64,000 nt of DNA from Micromonospora aurantiaca ATCC 27029 (GTDB lineage Bacteria; Actinomycetota; Actinomycetes; Mycobacteriales; Micromonosporaceae): positions 1,240,001-1,304,000 of the forward strand of contig NC_014391.1 in the NCBI RefSeq assembly GCF_000145235.1, written 5' to 3'. The translations under genes were made by a program, and so were the position numbers. The notes beneath the pieces were generated by a model. It was not told where the DNA came from, ran no database searches, and saw only the letters and a list, made by a program, of their open reading frames with translations. Shown here piece after piece: positions 49,067-60,680 of this stretch; within the stretch, counting starts at the first letter, position 1, and each line of letters begins with the position of its first letter.

Positions 49067-50071
49067 GTGACTGAGCAGGCGTGGCCCTGGCCCACCGGCG
49101 CGGCGACCGGCATCGGGTCGCTGCCCGGCACCGACATCGCCGAGGCGCAGCGGATCGTGCTCGGCGAGCTGCCCGCACTGCCGCACCTGCCCGAGCTGCC
49201 CGCCCGGGGGCCGGGCGCGGACATCGTCGGCCGCACCGCCGGCCTGCTCGTCGAACTGCCGGTCGAGCTGTACGCGGCCCGCTGGCGGATCGCCCCGCGC
49301 CCCGGCCGGGACGTGCGCCGTGCCCGCGACCTGATGGAACGCGACCTCGACCAGCTCGCCGAGCAGGCCGAGGAGTACGCCGGACCGGTCAAGGTCCAGG
49401 CCGCCGGCCCGTTCACCCTCGCCGCCGCGCTGGAGCTGCCGATCGGCGGCCGGATGCTGCGCGACCCGGGCGCGGTACGCGACCTCGCCGGCTCGCTCGG
49501 CAAAGGGCTGCGCGGGCACGTCGAGGCGGTGACCCGGCGGCTGCCCCGTGCCTCGGTGCTGCTCCAGCTCGACGAGCCGTCCCTGCCGGCGGTGCTGGCC
49601 GGCCGGGTGCCCACCGAGAGCGGATTCGGCACCCACCGTCCGGTGGAGACCGAGGTGGCGCGGGCGCTGCTGCACGACGTGATCGAGGCGGCCGGTGTTC
49701 CGGCGCTCGTGCACTGCTGCGCGCCGGACGCGCCGCTGGAGCTGATCCGGTCCGCCGGCGCGGTGGGCGTCGCGCTCGACCTGTCGCTGGTCACCGACCT
49801 CGACCCGCTCGGCGAGGCGATCGACGCCGGGCTCGGGCTGCTGGCCGGCGCCGCGCCGACGCTGCCGCCGCCGTCCGGCCGGGCACCGACGTCGGCCGAG
49901 GTCGCCGACCGGGTCCGGCGGGTCTGGGACCAGCTCGGCTTCCCCCGCCGCCGGCTGGCCGAGCAGGTGGTGATCACCCCCGCGTGCGGCCTGGCCGGCG
50001 CCACCCCGGGGTACGCCCGCGCGGTGCTCACCGCCTGCCGCGACGCGGGCCGGCGGCTCGCCGAGGACTGA
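49067..50071 (+). CDS. Cobalamin-independent methionine synthase-like protein (MetE C-terminal type)
   Basis: The 334-residue protein has the UROD/MetE barrel pattern: ATGIGSLPGTDIAEAQRIVL at the start, VQAAGPFTLAAALELPIGGR, LLQLDEPSLPAVLAGRVPTE, then zinc-ligand candidates VPALVHCCAPDAPLELIRSA and ITPACGLAGATPGYARAVLT. It corresponds to the catalytic half of MetE. Such short forms may transfer methyl groups from a different donor or have a related function. The enzyme class is secure, the exact reaction is not. Leaderless start. Confidence 0.82.
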   Translation: MTEQAWPWPTGAATGIGSLPGTDIAEAQRIVLGELPALPHLPELPARGPGADIVGRTAGLLVELPVELYAARWRIAPRPGRDVRRARDLMERDLDQLAEQAEEYAGPVKVQAAGPFTLAAALELPIGGRMLRDPGAVRDLAGSLGKGLRGHVEAVTRRLPRASVLLQLDEPSLPAVLAGRVPTESGFGTHRPVETEVARALLHDVIEAAGVPALVHCCAPDAPLELIRSAGAVGVALDLSLVTDLDPLGEAIDAGLGLLAGAAPTLPPPSGRAPTSAEVADRVRRVWDQLGFPRRRLAEQVVITPACGLAGATPGYARAVLTACRDAGRRLAED

Positions 50072-50108
50072 CGTTTTTCCGTCGTACCCGCCGGGCACGA
50101 TGACCGGC

Positions 50109-50477
50109 ATGATTGGACGACTGCGTTCCACAGTGATCGACTGCCCCGATCCGCGCGCGCTCGCCGCCTTCTACTCCGAGCTGCTCGGCCTGCCCGTGGT
50201 GGAGGAGAACTCCGACGGCGACGAGTGGGTGGTGCTCGGCGGCCCACCCGGGCACCAGCCGCGGGTGGCCTTGCAGCGGGCACCGGGCCTGCGCACCCCC
50301 GACTGGCCCGACCCGGCCCGGCCGCAGCAGTTCCACCTCGACGTGAGCGTCGACGACATCGAGGCGGCCGAGAAGGCGGTGCTGGCGCTCGGCGCACGGC
50401 GGCTCCCCGGTGAGGGGGAGGGCTTCCGGGTCTACGCCGACCCGGTCGGCCACCCGTTTTGCCTCTGCTGGGACTGA
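50109..50477 (+). CDS. VOC-family (glyoxalase-like) protein
   Basis: The 122-residue protein has the paired beta-alpha-beta layout: STVIDCPDPRALAAFYSELL, GLPVVEENSDGDEWVVLGGP, then QQFHLDVSVDDIEAAEKAVL, GARRLPGEGEGFRVYADPVG and HPFCLCWD. Conserved His and Glu/Asp positions fit a metal site, but a non-catalytic binding or antibiotic-resistance role is equally possible for this family. ATG 50109 is preferred over 50100. Confidence 0.85.
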   Translation: MIGRLRSTVIDCPDPRALAAFYSELLGLPVVEENSDGDEWVVLGGPPGHQPRVALQRAPGLRTPDWPDPARPQQFHLDVSVDDIEAAEKAVLALGARRLPGEGEGFRVYADPVGHPFCLCWD

Positions 50478-50503
50478 TCTTCCGCCACTTGCGCGGCGGG
50501 GGC

Positions 50504-51571
50504 ATGATCGCCACCGTGACCGCCTCCACCGCCACCGGCCGCGCCGCCGGTTCGCTGTTCGGCCTGGCCTACGGCGATGCCCTGGGCAAGCCGACCGAGT
50601 TCCTCACCGTCACCGAGATCGTCCGGCGCTACGGTCCGGGCGGTCCGCGCGAGCTGACCGGCGACCCGGCCCTGGTCACCGACGACACGCAGATGGCGCT
50701 GGCCGTGGCGTGGGCGCTGCACGACGCGCCCGCGTACACGGCCGAGGTGGTGGAGCCGCTGCTGCGGCAGCGCTTCGTCGACTGGTCGGTGAGCCCGGAG
50801 AACAACCGCGCCCCGGGCATGACCTGCCTGCGGGCCTGCGCCGAGCTGGCCCGGGGCTCCCGCTGGCAGGAGGCCACAGTCGCCGGCTCCAAGGGCTGCG
50901 GCGCGAACATGCGCGTCACCCCGGTCGGGCTGCTCGACGTCGACCTGGACACGATGGCCGGGCTGGCCCAGCTCCAGGCCGGTCTGACCCACGGCCACCC
51001 GACCGGGCTGGCGGCGAGCGAGCTGACCGCGTACGCGGTCCGGCTGCTGCGCGACGGCGCGGCGCTGCCGGAACTGCCCGGCCTGCTTACCGAGCGGGCC
51101 CGGGAGCAGCGCACCGTCTACCGGGAAGACTGGCTCGGTGACCTGTGGCAGCGGCCCGGCGAGAGCAGCGCGGCCGAGTTCGTCGCCCAGGGCTGGGACG
51201 ACTGCCTGCGCGTGCTCGGCCGGCTGGAGGCGGCGCTGGCCCGCCCGGACGACGGCGGCGACCCGTGCCGGTTCACCGGTGAGGGATGGATCGCCGAGGA
51301 GGCGCTGGCCACCGCGCTGCTCTGCGCGCTGCGCCACACCGACGACCCGGTCGGCGCGCTGGCCCGGGGCGCCACCACGGCCGGTGACTCGGACTCCATC
51401 GCCGCGCTGGCCGGCGCGTTCGTCGGGGCCGCGTACGGCACGGCCGCCTGGCCCGCCGGGTGGGCGGGGCGGATCGAGTACGCCGGCCAGCTCACCGCGC
51501 TCGCCGACGCGTTCGACGGGGAGGCGCCCGGCGCCGGCTCACCCCGTGACGGCCGGGGCCCGGCGGCGTGA
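50504..51571 (+). CDS. ADP-ribosylglycohydrolase family protein
   Basis: About 355 residues from ATG 50504 (GTG 50516 possible). Metal-binding motifs are AAGSLFGLAYGDALGKPTEF, VTDDTQMALAVAWALHDAPA and ARGATTAGDSDSIAALAGAF, which hold the two Mg2+/Mn2+ of the DraG/ARH fold. SKGCGANMRVTPVGL is also typical. It removes ADP-ribose from proteins or nucleic acids. No ADP-ribosyltransferase is next to it. The target is unknown. Confidence 0.9.
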   Translation: MIATVTASTATGRAAGSLFGLAYGDALGKPTEFLTVTEIVRRYGPGGPRELTGDPALVTDDTQMALAVAWALHDAPAYTAEVVEPLLRQRFVDWSVSPENNRAPGMTCLRACAELARGSRWQEATVAGSKGCGANMRVTPVGLLDVDLDTMAGLAQLQAGLTHGHPTGLAASELTAYAVRLLRDGAALPELPGLLTERAREQRTVYREDWLGDLWQRPGESSAAEFVAQGWDDCLRVLGRLEAALARPDDGGDPCRFTGEGWIAEEALATALLCALRHTDDPVGALARGATTAGDSDSIAALAGAFVGAAYGTAAWPAGWAGRIEYAGQLTALADAFDGEAPGAGSPRDGRGPAA

Positions 51572-51609
51572 CCCCGCCTTCCGGGTGAGGCCGGGGCGAG
51601 GCGGCTCGC

Positions 51610-52239
51610 TCAGCCGGTGAGGTGGCTCAGCCGGCGGACGCCCCGCCACAGGTCCGGGTCGCAGGTGCCGGCCCGGTCGGCGAACGCGTCCAGCGGCACC
51701 GGGATCGGCTCGCTGACGTCGAGGTAGCTGTCGTGGTCGGCGTCCGGATCCCAGTCCCGGGTCGGGATCGGCAGGTGGTCGTCCCGGTCCGACTTGTCCT
51801 GGCTGGTGATCTTCAGGACCTCGGCGTCCCGGCCGTCGACGCGCAGCACCAGACAGGGACGCACCTTCGAACCGGTCCCGTCGGCGTAGGGCACGTCGGC
51901 CCACCAGATATCCCCGGGCCGGGGCTCGTCCCGGCTCGTCCGTCCGGCGCCCCGCGGCCTCGGCGGCGTCGCGGTGCGGTCACCCCGTGGCCCGGTGCCG
52001 GCCCGGTCACCGCGGCGTCCACCGCCGGTCCGCTCCGTGCCGCGGCGTTCGCCGTCCGGTCCGCCGGTGCGGCTGCCACGCCCGGTGCCCGGCCGCCGTC
52101 CGTCGGCCCGGTCGCGCTTCCCGTCGGCCCGGTCGCGCGTCCCGGCGCGTTCGGCCGCCCGGCGGCGCCAGTCGTTCCACAGCCAGCCGGCTGCGACGCA
52201 GGCCGCGATCACCAGCGCCCAGATCACCCCGTCGCGCAT
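51610..52239 (-). CDS. Membrane-tethered MazF/PemK-like protein
   Basis: 209 residues from ATG 52239, with GGAAGG upstream. An N-terminal helix (GVIWALVIAACVAAGWLWN) is followed by a linker of about 80 residues rich in Arg, Gly and Thr, then a PemK/MazF-type domain (PRPGDIWWADVPYADGTGSK, VRPCLVLRVDGRDAEVLKIT, SQDKSDRDDHLPIPTRDWDP). GDIWWADVPYADG with VRPCLV is the classic MazF core for endoribonuclease toxins. No antitoxin gene is seen beside it. Tethered actinobacterial versions are probably not simple toxins. Confidence 0.78.
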   Translation of the reverse strand: MRDGVIWALVIAACVAAGWLWNDWRRRAAERAGTRDRADGKRDRADGRRPGTGRGSRTGGPDGERRGTERTGGGRRGDRAGTGPRGDRTATPPRPRGAGRTSRDEPRPGDIWWADVPYADGTGSKVRPCLVLRVDGRDAEVLKITSQDKSDRDDHLPIPTRDWDPDADHDSYLDVSEPIPVPLDAFADRAGTCDPDLWRGVRRLSHLTG

Positions 52240-52397
52240 CCGTCGTCCGCCTTCCGACCGTTGTGGCCCACTACCGCCGACCGATCGTCGCACGGCCCGG
52301 CCCCACCCGCCCGGGTGGCGCGGTGGGCGTCCGTTCGCCCTGCTCGGCGCGGGTGGCCGGACGACTGTCACAGCCGACCGCTACGGTTCTCGGGTAG

Positions 52398-54575
<2,178 letters not shown>

Positions 54576-54726
54576 CAGGCTGGTCACAGCGATCGTCCGG
54601 CGGATACCAAGTTAATTACGACTACGACCGATTCGTGACTGTCGTGTCGGGGAAATCGCCTCGGAGGGCGTTTCATTGGCGTACGACGCGTGACGGCGCG
54701 CGCCAGGACGTTCCCCGGGAGGTGCG

Positions 54727-57267
54727 ATGGAGACCGGCGACCCGCGTAACTCCGTCCCGCCCGGGCGGAGCGGGCCGTTCTTCGGCTTCGTCGGCGCGAT
54801 CGGCGTGGTCGCCCTGGCGGTCTCGGCCGGGCCGCTCATCGCGCTCGCCGACAGATGGAGTGAACTGCCGGCCGCGTTCTGGACGATGGCGGCGCTCGCC
54901 GTCGCCTGCGACGCCCGCCCGTTCGTCCCGCCCGGCCGGCGGCAGACCTCGGCGGTGTTCCCGTCGACCTGCTTCACCTTCGCCATTCTGCTCGGCTGGG
55001 GCTTCGGTCCGGCCGTCGCGGTGCAGGCCGTGGCGGTCGCGGTCAGCGGCTGGCGGCTCGGGTACGCCCCCTGGCGTACCGGCTTCAACGCCGCGCAGTA
55101 CGCGTGCGCACTCGCCGCCGCGTACGCGGTCACCCGGCTGGGCCCGGGTGAGCTGTTCGACGGCGGCCGTCTGCACTGGACCGACGTGGCGGCGGTGGGC
55201 GGCGCGACGGTCGCCTGGTTCGTGGTCAACTACGGGCTGGTCAGCTCCGCGGTCCGGTTGCGCTTCGGCGACAGGTGGTGGCCGAGCGTTCGTAGCGGCC
55301 TGGCCTACGAACTGCTCGCCACCGGTTCGCTGCTGCTGCTCGCGCCGGTGCTGGTGGCCGCCGCCCGGGCCAGCGCGGCGCTGATCCCGCTGGTGCTGGT
55401 GCCGCTGTTCGCCGTCTACCGGATGGCCCGGCTCTCCGCCGAACGGGAACAGCTCGCCGACGTGGACCCGCTCACCGGGCTGCCCAACCGCAAGGCGCTG
55501 CTCACCGAGGTGGCCGAGCAGGTGCACCTGCACGGCGACCGGGCCGCCCGGGGCGCGCCGGACGCGCACCTGGCGCTGCTGCTGCTCGACCTCGACCGGT
55601 TCAAGCACGTCAACGACGCGCTCGGGCACGCGGTAGGGGACCGCCTGCTGGTCGAGGTGAGCGCCCGGCTGACGGGCGCTGTGGGCGCCGGTGACATGGT
55701 GGCGCGGCTCGGCGGCGACGAGTTCGCCATCGTCGTACCCCGGCTCACCGACATCGACCAGGCTCGCGAGCGGGCCGACCGGGTGGTCGCCGCGCTCGCC
55801 GAACCGGTGCCGCTGGACGGGCTGCCGCTGGACGTGGGCGGCGCCATCGGCATCGCGCTCTACCCCGACCACGGCGAGGACTTCGCCACCCTGATGCGCC
55901 ACGCCGACGTGGCCATGTACGACGCGAAGCACCGCAACGACACGGTGGCGGTCTACGCGCCGGAGTCCGACCACAACTCGGCCGAGCGCCTGAGCCTGCT
56001 GGCCGACCTGCGCCGGGTGCTGGAGTCCGGCCCGTCCGCGCAGGGCGGGGAGACTGTGGGCGTACGCGGGGGTGACGGCGCGGCCCTGACCCCGGCGCTG
56101 CCGGTGCGGGCCGACCGCCCGGCCCGCAACCAGCGGCCGGCGCGCGACGGCGGCCGGCGGTCCGGCGACGGGGCGAACCGCTGGCTGCGACGGCGCCGCG
56201 AGCGCGTCGAGGAGCGGCACGACGACCTGATCGAGCGGATCCTCACCGGCGCCGACCCGACCCGCCGCCGGGCCGCCCGGGCCGGCGCCGGACCGGTCGC
56301 GGGTCCGCTCGTGGTAGGTGACGCGGAGTTCGCGCCGGGGACGGAGACGGAGACCGCCGACGCCGACGTCACCCAGGACGCGGAGGCCGCCGTGAGCACC
56401 GGTGCGCCGGGCGTCATCGGGCCGACCGCCGACGGGAGCACGGTGGCCGGGCCGGACGAGCAGGCCGGGCACCCGGGCGAGATCACCATGTACTACCAGC
56501 CGCAAATCGCCATCGCGACAGGCGAGGTGGTGGGCGTCGAGGCGCTGCTGCGCTGGCGGCACCCGCGCCGGGGCATGGTCGACCCGGGCGAGCTGATCCA
56601 GGTCGCCGAGCAGAGCGCCGTGATGCGGCTGCTCACCCGCCGGGTGGTGGACGACGTGGTGGAGCAGCTCGCCAAGTGGTCGGCGGCCGGCCTCACGCTG
56701 CGGGCCGCGCTCAACGTCAGCGTCCGTGACCTGCACACCGGTGAGATCGCCGACCAGATCGCCGACCGGCTGACCCGGTACGGCGTGCCGCCGGAGCGCC
56801 TCCAGGTGGAGATCACCGAGGGCGCGCTGATGGCCGACCCGCGGCGGGTGCTCGCCAGCATCACCCAGTTGCACCGGATCGGCGTCGGCATCGCGCTCGA
56901 CGACTTCGGCACCGGCTACTCGTCGCTTCAACACCTGCGCCGGCTCCCGCTGTCCGAGGTGAAGGTGGACCGGTCGTTCGTCCTGGGAATGGCCGACGAC
57001 CCGGACGACGCGGCGATCGTCCGCTCGACGATCGAGCTGGCCGGCGCGCTCGGGCTGCGGGTGGTGGCCGAGGGGGTGGAGGACGAGCGCACCTGGCGGA
57101 TGCTGCACGCCGCCGGGTGCGACGTGGCGCAGGGCTGGTTCCACGCCCGGCCGATGCCCGCCGAGGACCTGGTGGCCTGGCTGTCCCGCTACCGTCCGGT
57201 GCGCCCGGCGGAGGCGGGGAGCCGCAGCGGTCCGGCGCCGGAGGGGGAGTCGAAGGCGTCGTCGTGA
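54727..57267 (+). CDS. Membrane-bound GGDEF-EAL protein (c-di-GMP turnover)
   Basis: The 846-residue protein has about seven N-terminal membrane helices (FFGFVGAIGVVALAVSAGPL to LLLLAPVLVAAARASAALIP, about 15-235), a GGDEF domain with GGDEF at 329-333 in RLGGDEFAIV, and an EAL domain with EAL at 605-607 in VGVEALLRWRHPRRGMVD. EAL catalytic segments ALNVSVRDL, VEITEGALM, GIALDDFGTGYSSL, VKVDRSFVLGM and VVAEGVEDE are intact, so both synthesis and breakdown of c-di-GMP are possible. A low-complexity stretch of about 150 residues joins the two domains. Confidence 0.93.
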   Translation: METGDPRNSVPPGRSGPFFGFVGAIGVVALAVSAGPLIALADRWSELPAAFWTMAALAVACDARPFVPPGRRQTSAVFPSTCFTFAILLGWGFGPAVAVQAVAVAVSGWRLGYAPWRTGFNAAQYACALAAAYAVTRLGPGELFDGGRLHWTDVAAVGGATVAWFVVNYGLVSSAVRLRFGDRWWPSVRSGLAYELLATGSLLLLAPVLVAAARASAALIPLVLVPLFAVYRMARLSAEREQLADVDPLTGLPNRKALLTEVAEQVHLHGDRAARGAPDAHLALLLLDLDRFKHVNDALGHAVGDRLLVEVSARLTGAVGAGDMVARLGGDEFAIVVPRLTDIDQARERADRVVAALAEPVPLDGLPLDVGGAIGIALYPDHGEDFATLMRHADVAMYDAKHRNDTVAVYAPESDHNSAERLSLLADLRRVLESGPSAQGGETVGVRGGDGAALTPALPVRADRPARNQRPARDGGRRSGDGANRWLRRRRERVEERHDDLIERILTGADPTRRRAARAGAGPVAGPLVVGDAEFAPGTETETADADVTQDAEAAVSTGAPGVIGPTADGSTVAGPDEQAGHPGEITMYYQPQIAIATGEVVGVEALLRWRHPRRGMVDPGELIQVAEQSAVMRLLTRRVVDDVVEQLAKWSAAGLTLRAALNVSVRDLHTGEIADQIADRLTRYGVPPERLQVEITEGALMADPRRVLASITQLHRIGVGIALDDFGTGYSSLQHLRRLPLSEVKVDRSFVLGMADDPDDAAIVRSTIELAGALGLRVVAEGVEDERTWRMLHAAGCDVAQGWFHARPMPAEDLVAWLSRYRPVRPAEAGSRSGPAPEGESKASS

Positions 57268-57278
57268 CGGCGGGACAA

Positions 57279-57284
57279 TAGACT
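57279..57284 (+). promoter_or_regulatory. -10 box TAGACT of gatCA
   Basis: It implies a start near 57291 and an 82-base leader before gatC, which has CGAAGGGGGC as ribosome-binding site. Confidence 0.45.
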
Positions 57285-57372
57285 CGCTCCGGTCACCGCG
57301 CGTCATCGAGCACGCCCGTACGCGCGGTCGGCCCACCGCAGACGTCTCAGGACAGCCACGAAGGGGGCACTG

Positions 57373-57678
57373 ATGGCCGCCATCTCCCGCGAGGAGGTCG
57401 CGCACCTCGCGCGACTGTCGCGGCTCGCCGTCACGGAGGAGGAACTGGACACCTTCGCCGGCCAGCTGGATGTGATCCTCCAGTCGGTCGCGCAGGTCGG
57501 CGAGGTCGCCGCGGCGGACATCCCGCCGACGTCCCACTCCGTGCCGCTGACGAACGTGCTCCGCGAGGACGTGGTGCGGCCCGGCCTGACCCCGCAGGAG
57601 GCGCTGTCGGGCGCCCCCGACGCCGAGGAACAGCGGTTCCGCGTACCGCGGATCCTGGACGAGGATGTGGCCTCATGA
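57373..57678 (+). CDS. gatC: Aspartyl/glutamyl-tRNA amidotransferase subunit C
   Basis: The 101-residue protein has the GatC pattern [40 protein letters not shown] and the tail [17 protein letters not shown]. It holds GatA to GatB in the complex that amidates Glu-tRNA-Gln or Asp-tRNA-Asn. Its stop overlaps gatA (ATGA). Confidence 0.95.
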   Translation: MAAISREEVAHLARLSRLAVTEEELDTFAGQLDVILQSVAQVGEVAAADIPPTSHSVPLTNVLREDVVRPGLTPQEALSGAPDAEEQRFRVPRILDEDVAS

Positions 57679-59150
57679 GCGACCTTACGAAGCTCAGTGC
57701 TGTCGAGATCGCCGGACTGGTGGCGAGCGGCGAGACCTCCGCTGTCGAGGTCACCCGGGCCCACCTGGACCGCATCGGTGCCGTCGACGACCGGGTGCAC
57801 GCGTTCCTGCACGTCGACACCGAGGGGGCCCTCGCGGCCGCGCGCGTCGTGGACGAGCGCCGCGCCGCCGGTGCGGAGCTGGGCCCGCTCGCCGGTGTGC
57901 CGGTCGCGGTGAAGGACGTCCTGACCACCAAGGGTGTGCCGACCACTGTCGGTTCGAAGATCCTGGAGGGCTGGCGCCCGCCGTACGACTCGACGATCGT
58001 CGAGCGGCTGCGCGACGCCGGCACGGTGATGCTCGGCAAGACCAACATGGACGAGTTCGCGATGGGCTCCTCCACCGAATACTCGGCGTACGGGCCGACC
58101 CGTAACCCGTGGGACACCGACCGGATCCCGGGCGGCTCCGGTGGTGGCAGCGCGGCGGCGCTGGCCGCGTACGAGGCGCCGCTGTCGATCGGCTCGGACA
58201 CCGGCGGCTCGATCCGCCAGCCCGGTGCGGTCACCGGCACGGTCGGCGCGAAGCCCACCTACGGCGGCACCTCCCGCTACGGCCTGGTCGCGTTCTCCTC
58301 GTCGCTGGACACACCCGGCCCGTGCGCGCGTACCGTGCTCGACGCCGCGTTGCTCCACCAGGTGATCGGCGGTCACGACCCGCGCGACTCCACCTCGATC
58401 CCGGTTCCGGTGCCGGACGTGGTGGCCGCGGCGCGGCTCGGCGCCACCGGCGACCTGACCGGCGTGAAGCTCGGCGTGGTCACCGAGTTCACCGGTGAGG
58501 GCGCGGAGCCCGGCGTGATGGCCGCGTTCCGCGACGCCGCCGAGGCGCTGGCGAAGCTGGGCGCCGAGATCGTCGAGGTCTCGTGCCCGAACTTCAAGTA
58601 CGCGCTGCCGGCGTACTACCTGATCGCGCCGAGCGAGTGCTCCTCCAACCTGGCCCGGTTCGACGGCGTCCGGTTCGGCCTGCGGGTCGGCGACGACGGC
58701 AACCGGTCGCTGGAGGAGGTCATGTCGCTGACCCGCGAGGCCGGCTTCGGCCCCGAGGTCAAGCGCCGCATCATGCTCGGCACGTACGCCCTCTCCTCGG
58801 GCTACTACGACGCCTACTACGGCCAGGCGCAGAAGGTCCGCACGCTCATCACGCGGGACTTCACCAGTGCGTTCGAGCAGGTCGACGCGCTGATCTCGCC
58901 GACCACGCCGTTCGTGGCGTTCCCGATCGGGTCGCGTACCGCCGACCCGTACCAGATGTACCTGGCAGACCTGTTCACCATCCCGACGAACCTGTACGGC
59001 GGCCCGGCCATCTCGGTGCCGTGCGGCCTGTCCGACGGGCTCCCGGTCGGCTTCCAGATCATGGCGCCGACCATGGCCGACGACCGGATGTACCGGGTCG
59101 CCGCCGCGCTGGAGAACGCCGTCGGCACGCTCACCCCGCCGGCGCTCTGA
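57675..59150 (+). CDS. gatA: Aspartyl/glutamyl-tRNA amidotransferase subunit A
   Basis: The 491-residue protein is the glutaminase half of GatCAB. The Ser-cisSer-Lys centre is visible: Lys in [13 protein letters not shown], the Ser-rich loop [20 protein letters not shown] and the nucleophile region [40 protein letters not shown] follows. It releases ammonia from glutamine and passes it to GatB. A hairpin terminator follows. Confidence 0.97.
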   Translation: MSDLTKLSAVEIAGLVASGETSAVEVTRAHLDRIGAVDDRVHAFLHVDTEGALAAARVVDERRAAGAELGPLAGVPVAVKDVLTTKGVPTTVGSKILEGWRPPYDSTIVERLRDAGTVMLGKTNMDEFAMGSSTEYSAYGPTRNPWDTDRIPGGSGGGSAAALAAYEAPLSIGSDTGGSIRQPGAVTGTVGAKPTYGGTSRYGLVAFSSSLDTPGPCARTVLDAALLHQVIGGHDPRDSTSIPVPVPDVVAAARLGATGDLTGVKLGVVTEFTGEGAEPGVMAAFRDAAEALAKLGAEIVEVSCPNFKYALPAYYLIAPSECSSNLARFDGVRFGLRVGDDGNRSLEEVMSLTREAGFGPEVKRRIMLGTYALSSGYYDAYYGQAQKVRTLITRDFTSAFEQVDALISPTTPFVAFPIGSRTADPYQMYLADLFTIPTNLYGGPAISVPCGLSDGLPVGFQIMAPTMADDRMYRVAAALENAVGTLTPPAL

Positions 59151-59157
59151 ACCAAGG

Positions 59158-59188
59158 GGTACGGAGGCGGGCCGCCCGCCTCCGTACC
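59158..59188 (+). terminator. Terminator of gatCA
   Basis: Perfect 14-bp arms (GGTACGGAGGCGGG and its complement) enclose a 3-base loop. It separates gatA from the surface-protein gene. Confidence 0.75.
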
Positions 59189-59383
59189 GGACGACGTCCC
59201 GCGCCCGGTGCGGTCACCACGACCGCGCCGGGCGCGGCTGTCGTCGCGGCGACACGGTGATCACCGATCAGTGGATTGCCCGGGGTCACTGGCACTGGTC
59301 GAATAAACTCCGGGTCTGCTGGATCGACTGGACTGTGGCCCGCTGGCGGACGCGAGCGGTTCCGACCGAGAGCTGGATGTGCG

Positions 59384-60556
59384 ATGGGGACACTTCGCCC
59401 GGTCATGGCCCTGACGATGGTCGCGGCGTTGCTGCTGGGCGCCGCGCAGCCCGCCACCGCGCAACCGGCCACCGCCGTCACGGAGACCGTCACCATCACC
59501 TCGGGCAAGCCCCGGCCGGTCATGGTCATCGGGCAGGTCTACGCGATCCACACCGTGGAGGCCGCAGGTGGCACCGAGCCGTACCGGTTGTCGGTGACGT
59601 CGGGCGGTCTGCCGCCGGGGATGCTCGTGGTGGGGACGTCGCTCGGTGGTGCGCCGACGACGCCCGGCACGTACACGTTCACGTTGCGGATGACCGACCA
59701 GAACGACCTCTTCGACGAGCAGACGGCGACCATCGAGGTACGCGAGCCGACTGTCGTCATCACGTCCGGCAAGCCGCGGTCGCCCATGTACCTCGGGCGG
59801 GTGTACGCGATCCACACCGTCGAGGCCACAGGCGGCACCGAGCCGTACCGGCTGTCGGTGACGTCGGGCGGTCTGCCGCCGGGGATGCTCGTGGTCGGGA
59901 CGTCGCTCGGTGGTGCGCCGACGACGCCCGGCACGTACACGTTCACGTTGCGGATGACCGACAAGAACGACCGCTTCGACGAGCAGAACGCCACAGTCGT
60001 CGTCGCCGAGGCGAAGACGGCGTTCACCTCCGGCGAACCGCCCGCCGCCACTGCCGGTAAGCCCTACTCGTTCCGGTTCACCGCCGACGGTGACTCGGAC
60101 ATCGCGTTCGCCCTGGCCGCCGGGGCCCTGCCGGGCGGTCTCACCCTCGACGAGGAGGGCCGGCTCCGCGGCACCCCGGGCAGCGCCGGCACGTTCACCT
60201 TCACCGTCTCGGCGAAGGGATACAGCACCAGCGCCACGACTGAGGTGTCCCTGACCGTCGCCGCCCCGGCCCCGGCCACCCCCACGGCGACCCCGACCGG
60301 CTCGACGCCCACCCCGGCCGCCCCGACTGCGACGCCGACGCCGAGCGATCCGGCCGCCACGCCGTCGGCGAGCAGCAGCACCGTGGCGCCCCAGCCGACG
60401 CCCTCGCCGTCGAAGGTGAGTGGCGCGTGGCTGCCGATCACCGGGCCGGGTTCGCCGCTCGTACTGCTGCTGTTGAGCGTCGTGGCCTTCTCCGTCGGCG
60501 GCATCCTGCTCGTGCTGGCCTACAACCGCCGGCGGAGCTTCACCGCACCCGAGTGA
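59384..60556 (+). CDS. LPITG-anchored surface protein with Ig-like repeats
   Basis: 390 residues from ATG 59384. A signal peptide ([19 protein letters not shown]) is followed by three He_PIG-type Ig-like domains. The first two are nearly identical 88-residue units ([36 protein letters not shown]), and the third is related ([20 protein letters not shown]). A Thr/Pro-rich stalk follows ([20 protein letters not shown]). The C-terminal sorting signal is LPITG, a hydrophobic helix ([20 protein letters not shown]) and NRRRS, so a sortase should fix it to the wall. A class F sortase is encoded at 45967-46638. Ligand unknown. Confidence 0.85.
   Translation: MGTLRPVMALTMVAALLLGAAQPATAQPATAVTETVTITSGKPRPVMVIGQVYAIHTVEAAGGTEPYRLSVTSGGLPPGMLVVGTSLGGAPTTPGTYTFTLRMTDQNDLFDEQTATIEVREPTVVITSGKPRSPMYLGRVYAIHTVEATGGTEPYRLSVTSGGLPPGMLVVGTSLGGAPTTPGTYTFTLRMTDKNDRFDEQNATVVVAEAKTAFTSGEPPAATAGKPYSFRFTADGDSDIAFALAAGALPGGLTLDEEGRLRGTPGSAGTFTFTVSAKGYSTSATTEVSLTVAAPAPATPTATPTGSTPTPAAPTATPTPSDPAATPSASSSTVAPQPTPSPSKVSGAWLPITGPGSPLVLLLLSVVAFSVGGILLVLAYNRRRSFTAPE
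59541..60010. repeat. Direct repeat of 264 bp encoding two Ig-like units
   Basis: Two copies, with corresponding points 59541 and 59805, are nearly identical at DNA level over about 200 bases. Confidence 0.85.
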
Positions 60557-60680
60557 CGCCCGGCCCGGGCCAGGTCGTCGTGGCGGGCCGCCGTGCGGTG
60601 ATCTCGAAGCCCGGCATCGGGGTGGCCGGGCCAGCCGATTAGGCTGGAACGGTTCTGTCCGGATCGCGCCTGGAGCTCAG

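Noticed and set aside
47813..50131. A 772-codon minus-strand open frame opposite mnmA and the MetE-like gene.
   Set aside because: Antisense shadow with low-complexity content.
54576..54726. A c-di-GMP riboswitch upstream of the GGDEF-EAL gene.
   Set aside because: No sequence matching the conserved core of c-di-GMP-I or -II aptamers was seen.
54673..57537. A 954-codon minus-strand open frame opposite the GGDEF-EAL gene.
   Set aside because: Shadow frame; the plus strand carries intact GGDEF and EAL motifs.
60241..60430. Thr/Pro-rich repeats as a CRISPR-like or satellite array.
   Set aside because: They encode the stalk of the LPITG protein in frame and have irregular units.
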